A DNA stretch of 64,000 nucleotides from Variovorax sp. E3 (GTDB taxonomy: Bacteria; Pseudomonadota; Gammaproteobacteria; Burkholderiales; Burkholderiaceae_C), in NCBI RefSeq assembly GCF_016082275.1, contig NZ_MOWM01000010.1, positions 1 to 64,000 of the forward strand, in the 5' to 3' direction. The translations under genes and the position numbers were made by a program. Every line of letters starts with the position of its first letter. Within the stretch, counting starts at the first letter, position 1. The notes under the pieces are model-generated. The model was not told the DNA's origin. It did no database searches and saw nothing but the letters and a program-made list of their open reading frames with translations. Shown one piece after another: positions 35,907 to 45,362 of this stretch.

Positions 35907-37180
35907 TCATTGAATACCGAAGCGGCCCTGCGCGCCTTGCTCGATCATGTCGGCGCTCACGCGGTACAGGTTGCGCGACACGTAGCTGGGCACCTGCCGT
36001 GCGCGCTGGCGAAGCATTCGGCCTTGAGCGAGCGCGCCTCCACGAGTTCGGGGGCGTCGCCGCGTGCGGTGGCCAGCAGGTCGATCACGTGCAGCGCGAG
36101 CTGCCAGCGGCCTTCCCGCGCCAGTGCTGCGGCCTGCGCGATCACGCCGCGCTTGTCGGTGATGGCGTCCGCAACGGCCTGGCCGATGGCTTCGGGCGCC
36201 TCCGGGTGCAGCGAGGTCGGGTTGCGGTCCCACCAGCCGTTCTCGGAGCGATAGATGTCGCGCACGATGTAGCCGGGGTCGCCATACGTGGGCTTCATCC
36301 ACTCGACGCCGAACAGTTCTTCGGGAAAGCGGATGCGCGCCAGCGTCTCGCGCTCGTTGAGCCCTTCGTTCATGAGTCGCACGACTTCGGCGCGCAGCCA
36401 GCGCAGCGCGCGCGCCGTGTGCGTGAGCACGTGCCGCACCTGCGCCTCGCCCTCGAGCGTGGCGCCGAACTCGCGCACCGCCTTGCGCGCGCCGAGCGCC
36501 GCGAGCGCGTCGAGCGTGTCGGCCCAGCGCACCGTGTCGCGCATCGTGCGAAACGGCGTGCCGATGTTGGGAATCGAGTCGATCAGCGCCGCGCCGCCAT
36601 AGAGCACGCGCTGCGACGGGCTCCACAGCGCAAGAGCGTCGTCGGTTTCCGAGGGCGCCCAGCGCAGCTCGATGCGGCTTTCTCCGCTGCCGATCTGCAG
36701 CCGGTCGTCGAAGGTCTCGGTCGGCGCGTGCATGGCCAGCCGCCGGTCGAAGAAACCCGCGGGGCGGTTGAACTGGATCTCGGCCATGCGGTGCTGCAGC
36801 GCCTCGGTCTCGTGGTAGCGCGCATAGCGGCGCGGCACGTTGCGGTGCGCAATGACGCGCGGCGGCGCATCGCCGCGCTGCGCCGCGTGCGCAAGCCACA
36901 TCGGCACGCCGGCGTTGTAGCCCACGTGGCCGTGGCTGTAGCACAGCGCATGCAGCGGCGCGTCGCTGAGCGCGCGCACCGCATCGATCATGCCCTGCGT
37001 CACCGGGCCGCCCGGTCCGGCATCGATCACCACGAGGCCGACGTCGGTCTCGGCCACGAAGGACTGCCCCTGCCCGCGCAGGATGTGCAGCCCCGGCGCG
37101 ACCGTCTCGGTGCCGGTGCCGACGATGAGGAAGGGCTTCTCCTGCTCCGTGCTGGCGGTCGTGTTCGTGGTCGTGTTCAT
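35907..37180 (-). CDS. Metallo-beta-lactamase-fold protein, alkyl-sulfatase-like, with altered metal motif (frameshifted near the C-terminus)
   Basis: MBL-fold hydrolase resembling the catalytic plus dimerisation parts of SdsA/BDS1 alkyl sulfatases. LHILRGQGQSFVAETDVGLVVIDAGPGG opens the MBL fold. The canonical HxHxDH motif is instead CYSHGHVGYNAG, with the first two His kept and Asp-His replaced by Gly-Tyr. The dimerisation part is recognisable at RWLRAEVVRLMNEGLNERET and EELFGVEWMKPTYGDPGYIVRDIYRSENGWWDRNPTSL. Reading breaks near 36005; one added base gives ARQVPSYVSRNLYRVSADM and the stop at 35907, about 425 residues. The start overlaps the DUF1254 stop (ATGA). The substrate is unknown, and the loss of ligands questions hydrolase activity. 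Confidence 0.8.
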
Positions 37181-38526
37181 GCCACCTCCCCGTTGCGCAC
37201 CACGGCGGGCAGCGCATAGCGCCCGTCCAGCATTTCCGCGCGGGGCATGTAGGCCCGCAGGCACAGATAGAAATCGCCTTCGGGCGCGGGCAGCCAGTTG
37301 GCCTGCGCGGCTTCGCCTTCGGGGCGCGCGTGCTGGATGTGCAGCGTCAGGCCGCCGTCGGCGTCGTGCCGCAGCGCCGGTGTTCGGTCGCCGATGGCAT
37401 AGCGGTCGATGGGGTTGGCCACCAGCATGTAGTCGCGGCTGTCGTACATGGTCAGCGACCAGAAGGCGTCGACCGGCGGCATCGCGCCGGGCGCGAAGCG
37501 CAGCGTGTAGCGGTGGCTGCCGTTGAGCGTGCGGCCGGCTGCGTCGCGCCACGCGAGCGGATAGGTCGCCTCGCGGCTTTCGAGCATGCCGATGTACTTG
37601 AGCGCGACCAGCGCGCGCGCCAGGTGGTCGTCGCCGAAGCTGCCTTCGACCAGCGGCATCTGCACCCAGCCGGTGGCCGTGGTGGTGCCCGACTGCGCCT
37701 CGCGCAACCGGGGCAGCACCGCGTCGAGCGCGTCCTGAAGCGTGGTGCGTTGCATGTCGTCGAGCGCGTCCGCATCGGCATCGGGGCCGAACCCCAGCGG
37801 GGCAAAGCGCGCGACCGATGCGGCCTCGCCGGCGGGCGGGGGGTTCTCGCGCAACGCACGGTTCACTTGCGCCGCGAAGTGCGCGGCTGTCAGCGGCGCC
37901 TTCGGATCGCAGGCGGGGTCGAAGCGCCTGGGTGCCGACGGCCTGCCCGCCTGCCAGTCGGACAACGTGCGAACGACGAAGCCGTCCTGCAGCGCATTGA
38001 CCGCTGGCACGTCGTGCGGCCCGTCGACCAGGATGCGGCCGATCACCCACAGCCAGCGCGTCGGCGCCTCGACATGCGCGCCGGCCTCGCGAAAGGCAGA
38101 CGGCAGCTCGCCGCGCCAGCCCGGCGGCGTGACGAGGAACGAACGTGCCGCCGTGCCCGTGAGCCGCTGGCCGAGGTGCGCGAAGGGGTTCGTGTAGAAG
38201 TCGAGCAGGCCCAGCACGTAGTAGCGCCCGGCCGTGTCGGGCACGTCGATCACCAGCGGGCCGTCGCCCAGGTCGAGCCAGGCGTTGGTGTAGAGCGTGT
38301 CGTGGTTCGGTGTCACGACGCGGCTCTTGCCGGGGCCCAGCAGTTGCCGTGCGTGCGTGAACACGTTGCACCAGCGAAGCGGCCTGGACGCCTCGCCGGC
38401 GGTGTCGGTGCGCTGCGGCGAGGTGGCTGCGCGCATGCGCGCCATTTCGTAGAGCGGGTAGGCATGGACGACGGCCTCTTCGGCCAGCGCGCGCAGTTCG
38501 TTTTCTGTTTCGATCATCGCTTGCAT
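37177..38526 (-). CDS. DUF1254/DUF1214 domain protein (copy 1)
   Basis: A 449-residue soluble protein. The N-terminal DUF1254 domain contains VHAYPLYEMARMRA, the motif VVTPNHDTLYTNAWLDLGDGPLVIDVPD and RYYVLGLLDFYTNPFAHLG. The C-terminal DUF1214 domain contains RYTLRFAPGAMPPVDAFWSLTMYDSRDYMLVANPIDRYAIGDRTP and ANWLPAPEGDFYLCLRAYMP. No signal peptide is seen, unlike many family members. The reaction is unknown. It overlaps the MBL gene by four bases and directly follows a second DUF1254 gene, so the two may form a heteromer or act in sequence. Confidence 0.88.
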   Translation of the reverse strand: MQAMIETENELRALAEEAVVHAYPLYEMARMRAATSPQRTDTAGEASRPLRWCNVFTHARQLLGPGKSRVVTPNHDTLYTNAWLDLGDGPLVIDVPDTAGRYYVLGLLDFYTNPFAHLGQRLTGTAARSFLVTPPGWRGELPSAFREAGAHVEAPTRWLWVIGRILVDGPHDVPAVNALQDGFVVRTLSDWQAGRPSAPRRFDPACDPKAPLTAAHFAAQVNRALRENPPPAGEAASVARFAPLGFGPDADADALDDMQRTTLQDALDAVLPRLREAQSGTTTATGWVQMPLVEGSFGDDHLARALVALKYIGMLESREATYPLAWRDAAGRTLNGSHRYTLRFAPGAMPPVDAFWSLTMYDSRDYMLVANPIDRYAIGDRTPALRHDADGGLTLHIQHARPEGEAAQANWLPAPEGDFYLCLRAYMPRAEMLDGRYALPAVVRNGEVA

Positions 38527-38529
38527 CGT

Positions 38530-39917
38530 TCAGTCCTTGCTTGCCTGCAGCGCCGGAATGCGCCAGCTCTGCACGCCTTCTTGCGGGTGGTACATCCGCA
38601 GGATCAGGTAGAAGCGCCCGGCCGGCGCGGGCAGCCAGTTGGCGGTGTCGTCCGGTCGCGCGTGGCTCAGCACCAACTCCAGGCTGCCGTCGGCGCCGCG
38701 CTTCAGCCCGGGCGTGCGGTCGCCGATCGCGTGGCGGCGCATCGCGTTGGGGTACAGGAAACGGTCGCTGCCATAGAGCGTGACCGACCAGAAGGCGTCG
38801 GCCGGCGGCATGTCGTCGGCCTCGAAGCGCATCGCGTAATGGTGCCGGCCGTCCAGCGGCGCCTGCAGGGCGTCGTGGTGCGCCGCGGCGTAGACGGCCT
38901 CGCTGGTGGCGAGCGCGCCCAGCCCCAGGTAGGCCGTGCGCGCGCGGCCCAGGAACTCGCTGCCGTAGCGCCCCGTCGCGGGCGCATCGACCAGGGCTTG
39001 GGGCGCCGGTTGCGGCCTGCGGCCCCGACCAGTTGCACGCCTTCGGCAAAGCCTTCGACCAGGCCTTCGCGCGCGGGCTCGTCCAGCGACTCCCAGGAAA
39101 AAGCGGCGTCCGGCCGCAGCCCGGCCTGGCCGAACCAGGCCACCAGGGCCCGGTCTTCCACCCGGCCCGGCGCCTCGGCGAGCGCATGGCACATGTTGGT
39201 GAAGAAGCGCGCCGCCACCTGCGCGGGCGGCTCGCCGTTCTCGAAGGCGGCGGCCATGGCATCCACGGGCGGACCGGCCCAATATTCGATGGCGGCGGGG
39301 CGCCCTTGCGGCGTCGTGCCGGGCGCGGGCGCCAGCCGGATCTCGGACTGCAGGGCGCGGGCCGCCGGCCAGTCGCTTTCGTCGCCGACCAGGATGCGGC
39401 CGATGAGCCAGACGAGATCGGTCGAGCAATGCACCACGCGGTGGCCGGCAAGCGCTTCGGGCACGGTGCCGCCGGGGCCCACGAGCACCACGGTCTCGCC
39501 CTCGGGGTTGCAGTTGCGCGGGCCCAGGTTCTCGAAGTTCTCGGTGTAGGCGTCGTACAGCGGCAGCACGAAGTAGCGGCCCGGATGGCGCGCCGACGCG
39601 GGCACGGTCAGCAGCATCGGTCCGTGGGCCAGATGCACCCATGCGATGGTGTAGAGCAGGTCGTTGGCCGGCGTGACCACGTCGCGGTCTTCGTCGGTGG
39701 AGGGGCGCGGCGCGTGGTGCAGCGTGTTCAGCGGCGCGCGCACGTCCGAGCCGTGCGAGGCACCGGCGCGGCGCTCGGCCCGCGGCGCGGTCTGCAGGGC
39801 GCAGGTGCGGTAGGTCTCCGTGAGCGGGTAGCCGTAGACGAAGGCGGCCAGGCCGACGCAGCGGGCCAGCGCCTTGCGCGCAAGTGCAACGGCGAGTTGG
39901 GGGTCGGGAGCATTCAT
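38530..39917 (-). CDS. DUF1254/DUF1214 domain protein (copy 2, frameshifted)
   Basis: Paralogue of the neighbouring gene with the same two domains: FVYGYPLTETYRTCAL, VVTPANDLLYTIAWVHLAHGPMLLTVP, RYFVLPLYDAYTENFENLG, then HYAMRFEADDMPPADAFWSVTLYGSDRFLYPNAMRRHAIGDRTPGL and ANWLPAPAGRFYLILRMYHPQ. Reading breaks at about 39001-39004, next to a G4 run: one added base gives PQALVDAPATGRYGSEFLGRA. About 462 residues when joined. ATG at 39917. The two copies share motifs but are clearly diverged, so the duplication is old. Confidence 0.86.
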
Positions 39918-39974
39918 GGGAAAAACCTCTTGGCTGGAATTCATGGAGGGATGCAAATGGCGAATGGCGGGCGC

Positions 39975-40964
39975 TCAGTCGAGCTTCACGCCCGTGGCCT
40001 GCGTGAGCCGCAGCGTCACGGGAAGAAAGGCCTTGTAGGCCGCGGTGGCCTCGGCCGGCAGGTTGCCGACGGGCTCGGCGCCGAGCTCCTCGATGCGCCT
40101 GGCGACCTCCGGCTGGTGGATCACCGCGCTGACCTCGCGACCGAGCCGCTCGACCACCGCGTCGGGCGTCTGCGCGGGCGCCATCAGCGAGGTCGGCCCG
40201 GTGAGCGCGTACACCTCGTCGGCGTAGCCTTGCTCGGCAAAGGTCGGCACATCGGGCAGCGTCCTGGCGCGGCGGGGTCCGACGACCGCCAGCGCGCGCA
40301 GCTTGCCGGCCGCGATGTACGGCTGCAGCGTGGTGATCGATCCCACGGTCATGTTGATGACGCCGCCGATCAGGTCCACCGCCATCGGGCTCTCGCCCTT
40401 GTAGGGCACGTGCAGCGTCTGCAGGCCGTAGGCGCGGTCCATGTAGACCTGGATCTGGTGCGGCTGCGTGCCCGGGCCCCACGAGCCCATCGTGTACTTG
40501 CCGGGCGCGGCCTTCACCGCGGCGATCAGGCGCTTGAAGTCCGTCGCGGGAACGGACGGGTGCACCGCCAGCACGGTGCGCGTGGTGGCAATGTCCGACA
40601 CCATGCGCAGGTCGATGCGCGGGTCGTACGGCAGCTTGCTGTAGAGCACCATGTTCGCGGTGACGGGGCCGGGCACCGTCAGCAGCAGCGTGTAGCCGTC
40701 GGGCGCGCTCTTGGCGACGTAGTCGGTGCCGATGATGCCGCCCGCGCCGCTGCGGTTCTCGACCACCACCGGCTGGCCCAGCCGCTTCGACAGGCCCTCG
40801 GCCACGATGCGCGCGAGGATGTCGGTGGAGCCGCCCGCCTGGTACTGCACCACGATGCGCAGCGGCTTGGACGGAAAGGGCGCCTGCGCCCACGCACCGG
40901 TGGCGGCGAGCGCCAACCCGAGCACAAGCGCGAACACGCGCGGCAATGTCATCGATGTCTTCAT
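39975..40964 (-). CDS. Bug/TctC family periplasmic receptor
   Basis: A 329-residue receptor with signal peptide (MKTSMTLPRVFALVLGLALAATGAWAQ) and the hallmarks FPSKPLRIVVQYQAGGSTDILARIVAEGL, VVENRSGAGGIIGTDYVAKSAPDGY, HVPYKGESPMAVDLIGGVINM and LPDVPTFAEQGYADE. It sits between the NDP-forming CoA synthetase and the DUF1254 genes in the same transcription direction, the second receptor of this cluster. Ligand unknown. Confidence 0.92.
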   Translation of the reverse strand: MKTSMTLPRVFALVLGLALAATGAWAQAPFPSKPLRIVVQYQAGGSTDILARIVAEGLSKRLGQPVVVENRSGAGGIIGTDYVAKSAPDGYTLLLTVPGPVTANMVLYSKLPYDPRIDLRMVSDIATTRTVLAVHPSVPATDFKRLIAAVKAAPGKYTMGSWGPGTQPHQIQVYMDRAYGLQTLHVPYKGESPMAVDLIGGVINMTVGSITTLQPYIAAGKLRALAVVGPRRARTLPDVPTFAEQGYADEVYALTGPTSLMAPAQTPDAVVERLGREVSAVIHQPEVARRIEELGAEPVGNLPAEATAAYKAFLPVTLRLTQATGVKLD

Positions 40965-40986
40965 GCGATCTGTCTCCCGTGGTTGT

Positions 40987-43097
40987 TCATGGGGCGCGGC
41001 CGACGACCAGCGCGTCGACCGCCACGCAGCCGCCGTCGGCCGCGGGCCGCGCGATCAGCGGATTGATCTCGGCGCTGTCGAGCGAATCGCCGGCGCGCAG
41101 CGCGAAACCGGCGAGCGCGCACAGCGCATCGGCAATCGATTCGAGGTCGACCGGCGCCCGGCCGCGCGCGCCGTCCAATATGGCGAAGGCCCGCAGTTCG
41201 CGCACCATGGCCAGCGCGTCGTTGCGCGAGATCGGCAGCGCGCGCAGCGACACGTCGCGCAGCGTCTCGACGTGGATGCCGCCCAGGCCGAACATCAGCA
41301 CCGGGCCGAACACCGGGTCGCGGTGCACGCCCGCGATGCACTCGACGCCGCCCGCCAGCATGCGGGCCACCAGGGCGCCGCCGAGCCGTGCATCGGGCCG
41401 CGCGCTCAGGGCGTGGTCGCGTGTGCGCTCGAAGGCCGCGCGCGCCTGCGCCGCGCCGCGCAGCCCGAGCGCCACGCCGCCGACGTCCGACTTGTGGGGA
41501 ATGTCCGCGCTCACGATCTTCACCACCACCGCATCGCCGAGCGCCTCTGCCGCGGCGGCCGCCTCGTCGGCGCTGCGCACCACGCGGTGCGCGACCACGG
41601 GCACGCCAGCCTGCGCGAGCAGCGCGAGCGCGTCAGGCTCCGACAGCGTGCCGGGCGAGAGCCTGAACGGCTGCGCCGTCGGCGCGGGCGCAATCGATGC
41701 CGCGCCGGCCGGCTTCAGCCCCGCCAGCGCGGCGATGGTGCGGATGCCGTCCGACGGGTCGGAGAACACCAGGCAGCGCATGGCTTCCAGCTCGGCGCGG
41801 CGCTCCGGTGCCAGCAGCGTGCTGATGGCCAGCAGCGTGTCCGGGTAGGCCGCGCGCAGCGAAGCCACCAGGTCGCGCAGCACGGGCCAGAACGCGTCCG
41901 ACGCGCCGGCGGCGGCCAGGAAGCCCATCCACGAAGCGAAGCCACGGTCGTCGAGCATCACGCGGGCGCTGCGCGCCAGCAGGCTCATGTCGTTGGTGAC
42001 CTGCCCGGTGATGTCGACCGGGTTGCGCGGCGCCGCGAACGGCACCCAGCCGCGCAGCGTGTCCTGCGCGGCGTCGCTCAGCGGGCGCACGTCGAGGCCT
42101 TGGGCCGAGGCTTCGTCGGCCATCAGCGCGCCCACGCCGCCCGAGAGCGTGAACAGGCCGATCGAGCGGTCACGCGGGCGGCCCGCCACGGCCGCGCTGT
42201 GTGCCAGGTCGAAGAACTCGGTGAGGTTGCGCGCGCGCAGCACGCCGTACTGCCGGAACACGGCGTCGTACACCGCGTCGTCGCCCGCGAGCGCCGCCGT
42301 GTGCGAGGCCGCGGCCTGCGCGCCCAGCGCCGTGCTGCCGACCTTCACCATGACCACCGGCTTGCCGTGGGCCTGCGCCAGGGCCAGTGCCGCGCGCAGG
42401 CGCGGGCCGTCGCGGCAACCTTCCATGTAGCCCATGATCACGTCGGTGGCCGGGTCTTGCGCAAGCCACGCCAGGCAGTCGGCGAACTGCACGTCGGCCT
42501 CGTTGCCGGTGGTGGCCCACAGCGACAGGCCCACGCCGCGCGCTCGCGCCATCGAATACGCATACGCCCCGAAGGCCCCCGACTGGCTCACCAGCCCGAT
42601 GCGCCCGGCCGCCACGCGGCCCACGCCGGGCGCGGGCGAGAAGGTGGCGTAGACGTTGCGCGCAATGTTCATGAAGCCAGGCAGTTGGGGCCGATGAGCC
42701 GCACGCCGGCCGCGCGCGCCTTGTCGCCGATGCGCGCCTGCGCGGCCACGCCTTCGGCGCCGGTCTCGGCAAAGCCCGACGAGAACAGCACCACCCCTTT
42801 CACCTTCGCGGCAATGGCGTCGTCGAGCGCGCTGTCGACCAGCGCGGCGGGCACGGAAAGAATGGCCAGGTCCACCGGCTGCCCGATGGCGCGCAGGCTG
42901 GGCCAGGCGGGCAGCTCCTGCACGCGCCCGGCGTTGGGGTTGACCGGATAGAGCGCGCCGTCGAAGCCGAAGCGGCGCTGGTAGTCGACCGGAATGCCGC
43001 CGATCTTCTGGGGGTTGGACGAGGCGCCGACCACCGCGATGGAGCGCGGGGCGAACAGGGCCGACAGCGATTCGGCCTGCGAGGTGAAGAAATCCAT
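40987..43097 (-). CDS. NDP-forming acyl-CoA synthetase, fused alpha/beta (frameshifted)
   Basis: Acetate--CoA ligase (ADP-forming)-like enzyme that would interconvert an acyl-CoA plus ADP with acid, CoA and ATP, or run in the activating direction. Order: CoA-binding domain (LFAPRSIAVVGASSNPQKIGGIPVDYQRRFGFDGALYPVNP, then VRLIGPNCLGF), succinyl-CoA-synthetase-like flavodoxin domain with the phospho-His loop AAASHTAALAGDDAVYDAVF, and ATP-grasp domain (VVVKIVSADIPHKSDVGGVALGL). Reading breaks at 42677-42678: one G in CTGGGCTTC restores GPNCLGFMNIARNVYATFSPAPG. About 703 residues. No GNAT domain, so it is not a Pat-type acetyltransferase. It probably activates the acid imported by this cluster. 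Confidence 0.9.
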
Positions 43098-43133
43098 GGA
43101 GAAATCTGGAAGTGGTGAGATGGGGAAGGGGGC

Positions 43134-44195
43134 TCAGAAGTTGTGGCGAATGCCCGTGGCGATGACGCGCACGCCGTTGCCGCTGTCGGGCGCGACCGGG
43201 ATGGTCGCGAGCGTGGCCGAGGCGCCGTGCCGGTTAAGCAGGCGCAGCCAGCGCGCGTAGAGCACGGTGCGCTTGCTCAGGTAGTAGTCGTAGCCCAGCG
43301 TCCAGCCCAACTGCGAACGCTCGGTGTCGTCGACCTTGCGCTGCATGGCCTCGAACATCAGGTTCGATGCCGGGGTCACGTTGTAGGTGAGGCCCAGGCT
43401 CGCGAGCCTGGCCGCGGGAACGCGCGGCAGGCTCGACGTGTTGCGCACGTAGTTGCCGTAGAACTGCAGCCCGATGTCGGGCAACTCGTACGCGCCGCTC
43501 AGCGCCTGGTAGGTGGAGGTGGCCGGTTCGGCCACGGGCGCCGCTGCGGAGCCCGAGCGCGCGCGCTGGAACGCATAGGCGATGTAGTAAGGCTTGCGCG
43601 ACCAGCCCATGCTGGCGCCGTAGAAGTTGCCGCTCTGGTGGCTCGGCGCGCTCGATTCGCCCGGTGCGTAGGCCACGTCGGCGAAGAAGTCGCTGCTGGC
43701 CGGCGTGCGGTAGCGCACCATGTTGCTGGCGCGCGCCGCGAAGGGCGTGAGCCCGGGCTGCGCGTCGGTGGCGGCCACCAGGTTGATCGGCGAGAACACC
43801 GAGTTCACGCCGTACGGGTCGGCCTTGAACAGCGTGTAGAACATCGGCGTGTACATGCGGCCCGCATCGATCTGCCCCCACGGCCCCGAGAGGCCGACGT
43901 AGGACTGCCGGCTGAACGACATGGCGGGCCCGGGCAGCGTGCCGTTGCCGGTGTCGGGCGCAAAGCCGCTCTCGAGCGTGAAGTGCGCGCTGAGCCCGCC
44001 CCCGAGGTCTTCGACGCCGCGAAAACCCAGGCGCGAGGCGGTTTGGCCGCCGTCTTCGAGTCGCTTCGACGAGGTGATGCCCGACTTGGCGAACGCCATG
44101 TACAGGTCGACCGTGCCGTAGATGCTCACGCTGCTCTGCGCCAGCGTGAGCGAGGAGGCCGCCAGCGCAAGGGCGGCGGCAACTGTCTTCTTCAT
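43134..44195 (-). CDS. Gram-negative porin (Burkholderiales general porin type)
   Basis: A 353-residue outer-membrane trimeric porin with a 16-strand barrel. Signal peptide MKKTVAAALALAASSLTLAQ, then SVSIYGTVDLYMAFAKSG, SRLGFRGVEDLGGGLSAHFTLESGF, SRQSYVGLSGPWGQIDAGRMYTP (loop 3 region) and a terminal HNF. First gene of the minus-strand cluster; divergent from the Crp/Fnr gene, with a 26-base palindrome in the shared spacer. It probably lets the pathway substrate cross the outer membrane. Confidence 0.93.
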   Translation of the reverse strand: MKKTVAAALALAASSLTLAQSSVSIYGTVDLYMAFAKSGITSSKRLEDGGQTASRLGFRGVEDLGGGLSAHFTLESGFAPDTGNGTLPGPAMSFSRQSYVGLSGPWGQIDAGRMYTPMFYTLFKADPYGVNSVFSPINLVAATDAQPGLTPFAARASNMVRYRTPASSDFFADVAYAPGESSAPSHQSGNFYGASMGWSRKPYYIAYAFQRARSGSAAAPVAEPATSTYQALSGAYELPDIGLQFYGNYVRNTSSLPRVPAARLASLGLTYNVTPASNLMFEAMQRKVDDTERSQLGWTLGYDYYLSKRTVLYARWLRLLNRHGASATLATIPVAPDSGNGVRVIATGIRHNF

Positions 44196-44296
44196 GAGGT
44201 CTTGTCTCCGGTGGGGCTTGCCGCATGCGGATGCATGGCGGTGCCGCTTGTGTGCTTGTCGATGTCCGGTGCTTACGATAGAAACGACGGCCCCTC

Positions 44297-44322
44297 GAAT
44301 CTGTCAACGCTTTGACAGATTC
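44297..44322. promoter_or_regulatory. 26-base perfect palindrome between porin and Crp/Fnr genes
   Basis: GAATCTGTCAA-CGCT-TTGACAGATTC: two perfect 11-base arms with a 4-base centre. The core TGTCAA-N4-TTGACA has the two-fold layout of Crp/Fnr-family sites. It lies about 100 bases upstream of the porin ATG and directly before the regulator gene. It is the best candidate for the site of the adjacent Crp/Fnr protein. Confidence 0.7.
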
Positions 44323-44348
44323 ATGAACATCACGGCAGGGAGAACCCG

Positions 44349-45095
44349 CTGACCCGATCGACCCCCTCCACCCCACGAAACGCCGAGGAGAGCGCTGCGC
44401 TGCTCGAGCGCGCGCTGCGCTGGAACGAGCTGTTCTCGCGCTGGCCCGACGCGCGCCGCGCCGACCTCATGAAGTCGGCGCGCCTGGAGCGCTACGGCCG
44501 GCGCACGCAGGTGCTGGCGCATGACCGCCACCGGCGCGAACTGCTGGTGGTGGTGTCGGGCTGCCTGGAAATCAGCAGCATGAGCAGCCACGGGCGCAAG
44601 TACGTCAACGCATTGCTCGGGCCGGGGCAGGTGGCGCCGCTGGTGCGCCTGCTGGAAGACGTGCCGCTGCCCTACGACTACCACGCGCACGAAGACTCGG
44701 TGATCGTCCACCTGCCCTGCGACGCCGTGATCGCGGTGCTCGATGCCGAGCCCGTGCTGTGGCGCGACGTGGCCAAGCTGGGCCTGCAGCGCCAGCGCCT
44801 GAGCATCGTGCTGCTGCAGAACCAGATGCTCAACTCGATCCACGGGCGCGTGGCCGCCACGTTGATGAGCCTGGTCCACTTCTACAGCGGGCAGAGCCAG
44901 CCGACGCCGGAGGGCGACGGCTTGCCGCTGGTGCGCCTCTCGCAGAACGACCTGGCGGCCATGCTGGGGCTGTCGCGCCAGACCATCAACAAGGAACTGG
45001 GGCGCCTGGTGGACGAAGGCGCCATCGACATGCGCTACAAGCGCATTCGCATCGTCGATGCCCAGCGGCTGGCGCGCATTGCGGCGGGCACCTGA
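44349..45095 (+). CDS. Crp/Fnr family transcriptional regulator
   Basis: cNMP-binding-fold regulator: LERYGRRTQVLAHDRHRRELLVVVSGCLEIS and YVNALLGPGQVAPLVRLLED form the beta-roll, then a dimer helix, then the winged helix LPLVRLSQNDLAAMLGLSRQTINKELGRLVDEGAIDMRYKRIRIVD. No Cys cluster for an Fe-S centre is seen, so an Fnr-type oxygen sensor is unlikely. Start problem: the first in-frame ATG (44469) removes the N-terminal helices. The CTG at 44349 follows GGGAG and gives 248 residues, the family length, while an ATG at 44323 is one frame away, so a further single-base loss is possible. Divergent from the porin gene. Confidence 0.83.
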   Translation: MTRSTPSTPRNAEESAALLERALRWNELFSRWPDARRADLMKSARLERYGRRTQVLAHDRHRRELLVVVSGCLEISSMSSHGRKYVNALLGPGQVAPLVRLLEDVPLPYDYHAHEDSVIVHLPCDAVIAVLDAEPVLWRDVAKLGLQRQRLSIVLLQNQMLNSIHGRVAATLMSLVHFYSGQSQPTPEGDGLPLVRLSQNDLAAMLGLSRQTINKELGRLVDEGAIDMRYKRIRIVDAQRLARIAAGT

Positions 45096-45362
45096 GCCGC
45101 CTCAGGGCCAATACAGGCTCGGGCGCTGTGAACAACGACGTGCCGGTGCCATGCCTTCCCTATGGCGAAAGGCAAGGGTGTTACGGTTGGCAACTTGTCT
45201 CTGGCCCGCCTCTGGCTCAGGTACGCTGCGCTTCCTGACGTCGGCGTTGGCGCTCAGCAAGACAGAATGCGCACCTGATCGCTGAACTTGTGCTGCGAAT
45301 CTTGGTCTTCCCCTGCACATTCAAGCCCGCCTGACTCGCCAGAACCTATATTCCGCTCCCTC
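45096..45362. other. Intergenic region upstream of dacA
   Basis: A 267-base spacer with lower GC than the genes. A TATATT hexamer about 13 bases upstream of the dacA start is too close for a promoter of a normal leader. Nothing convincing found. Confidence 0.3.

Noticed and set aside
39033-42951. Two very long plus-strand frames opposite the DUF1254, Bug and CoA-synthetase genes
   Set aside because: Low-complexity shadow translations in GC-rich DNA; the minus strand has clear conserved proteins.
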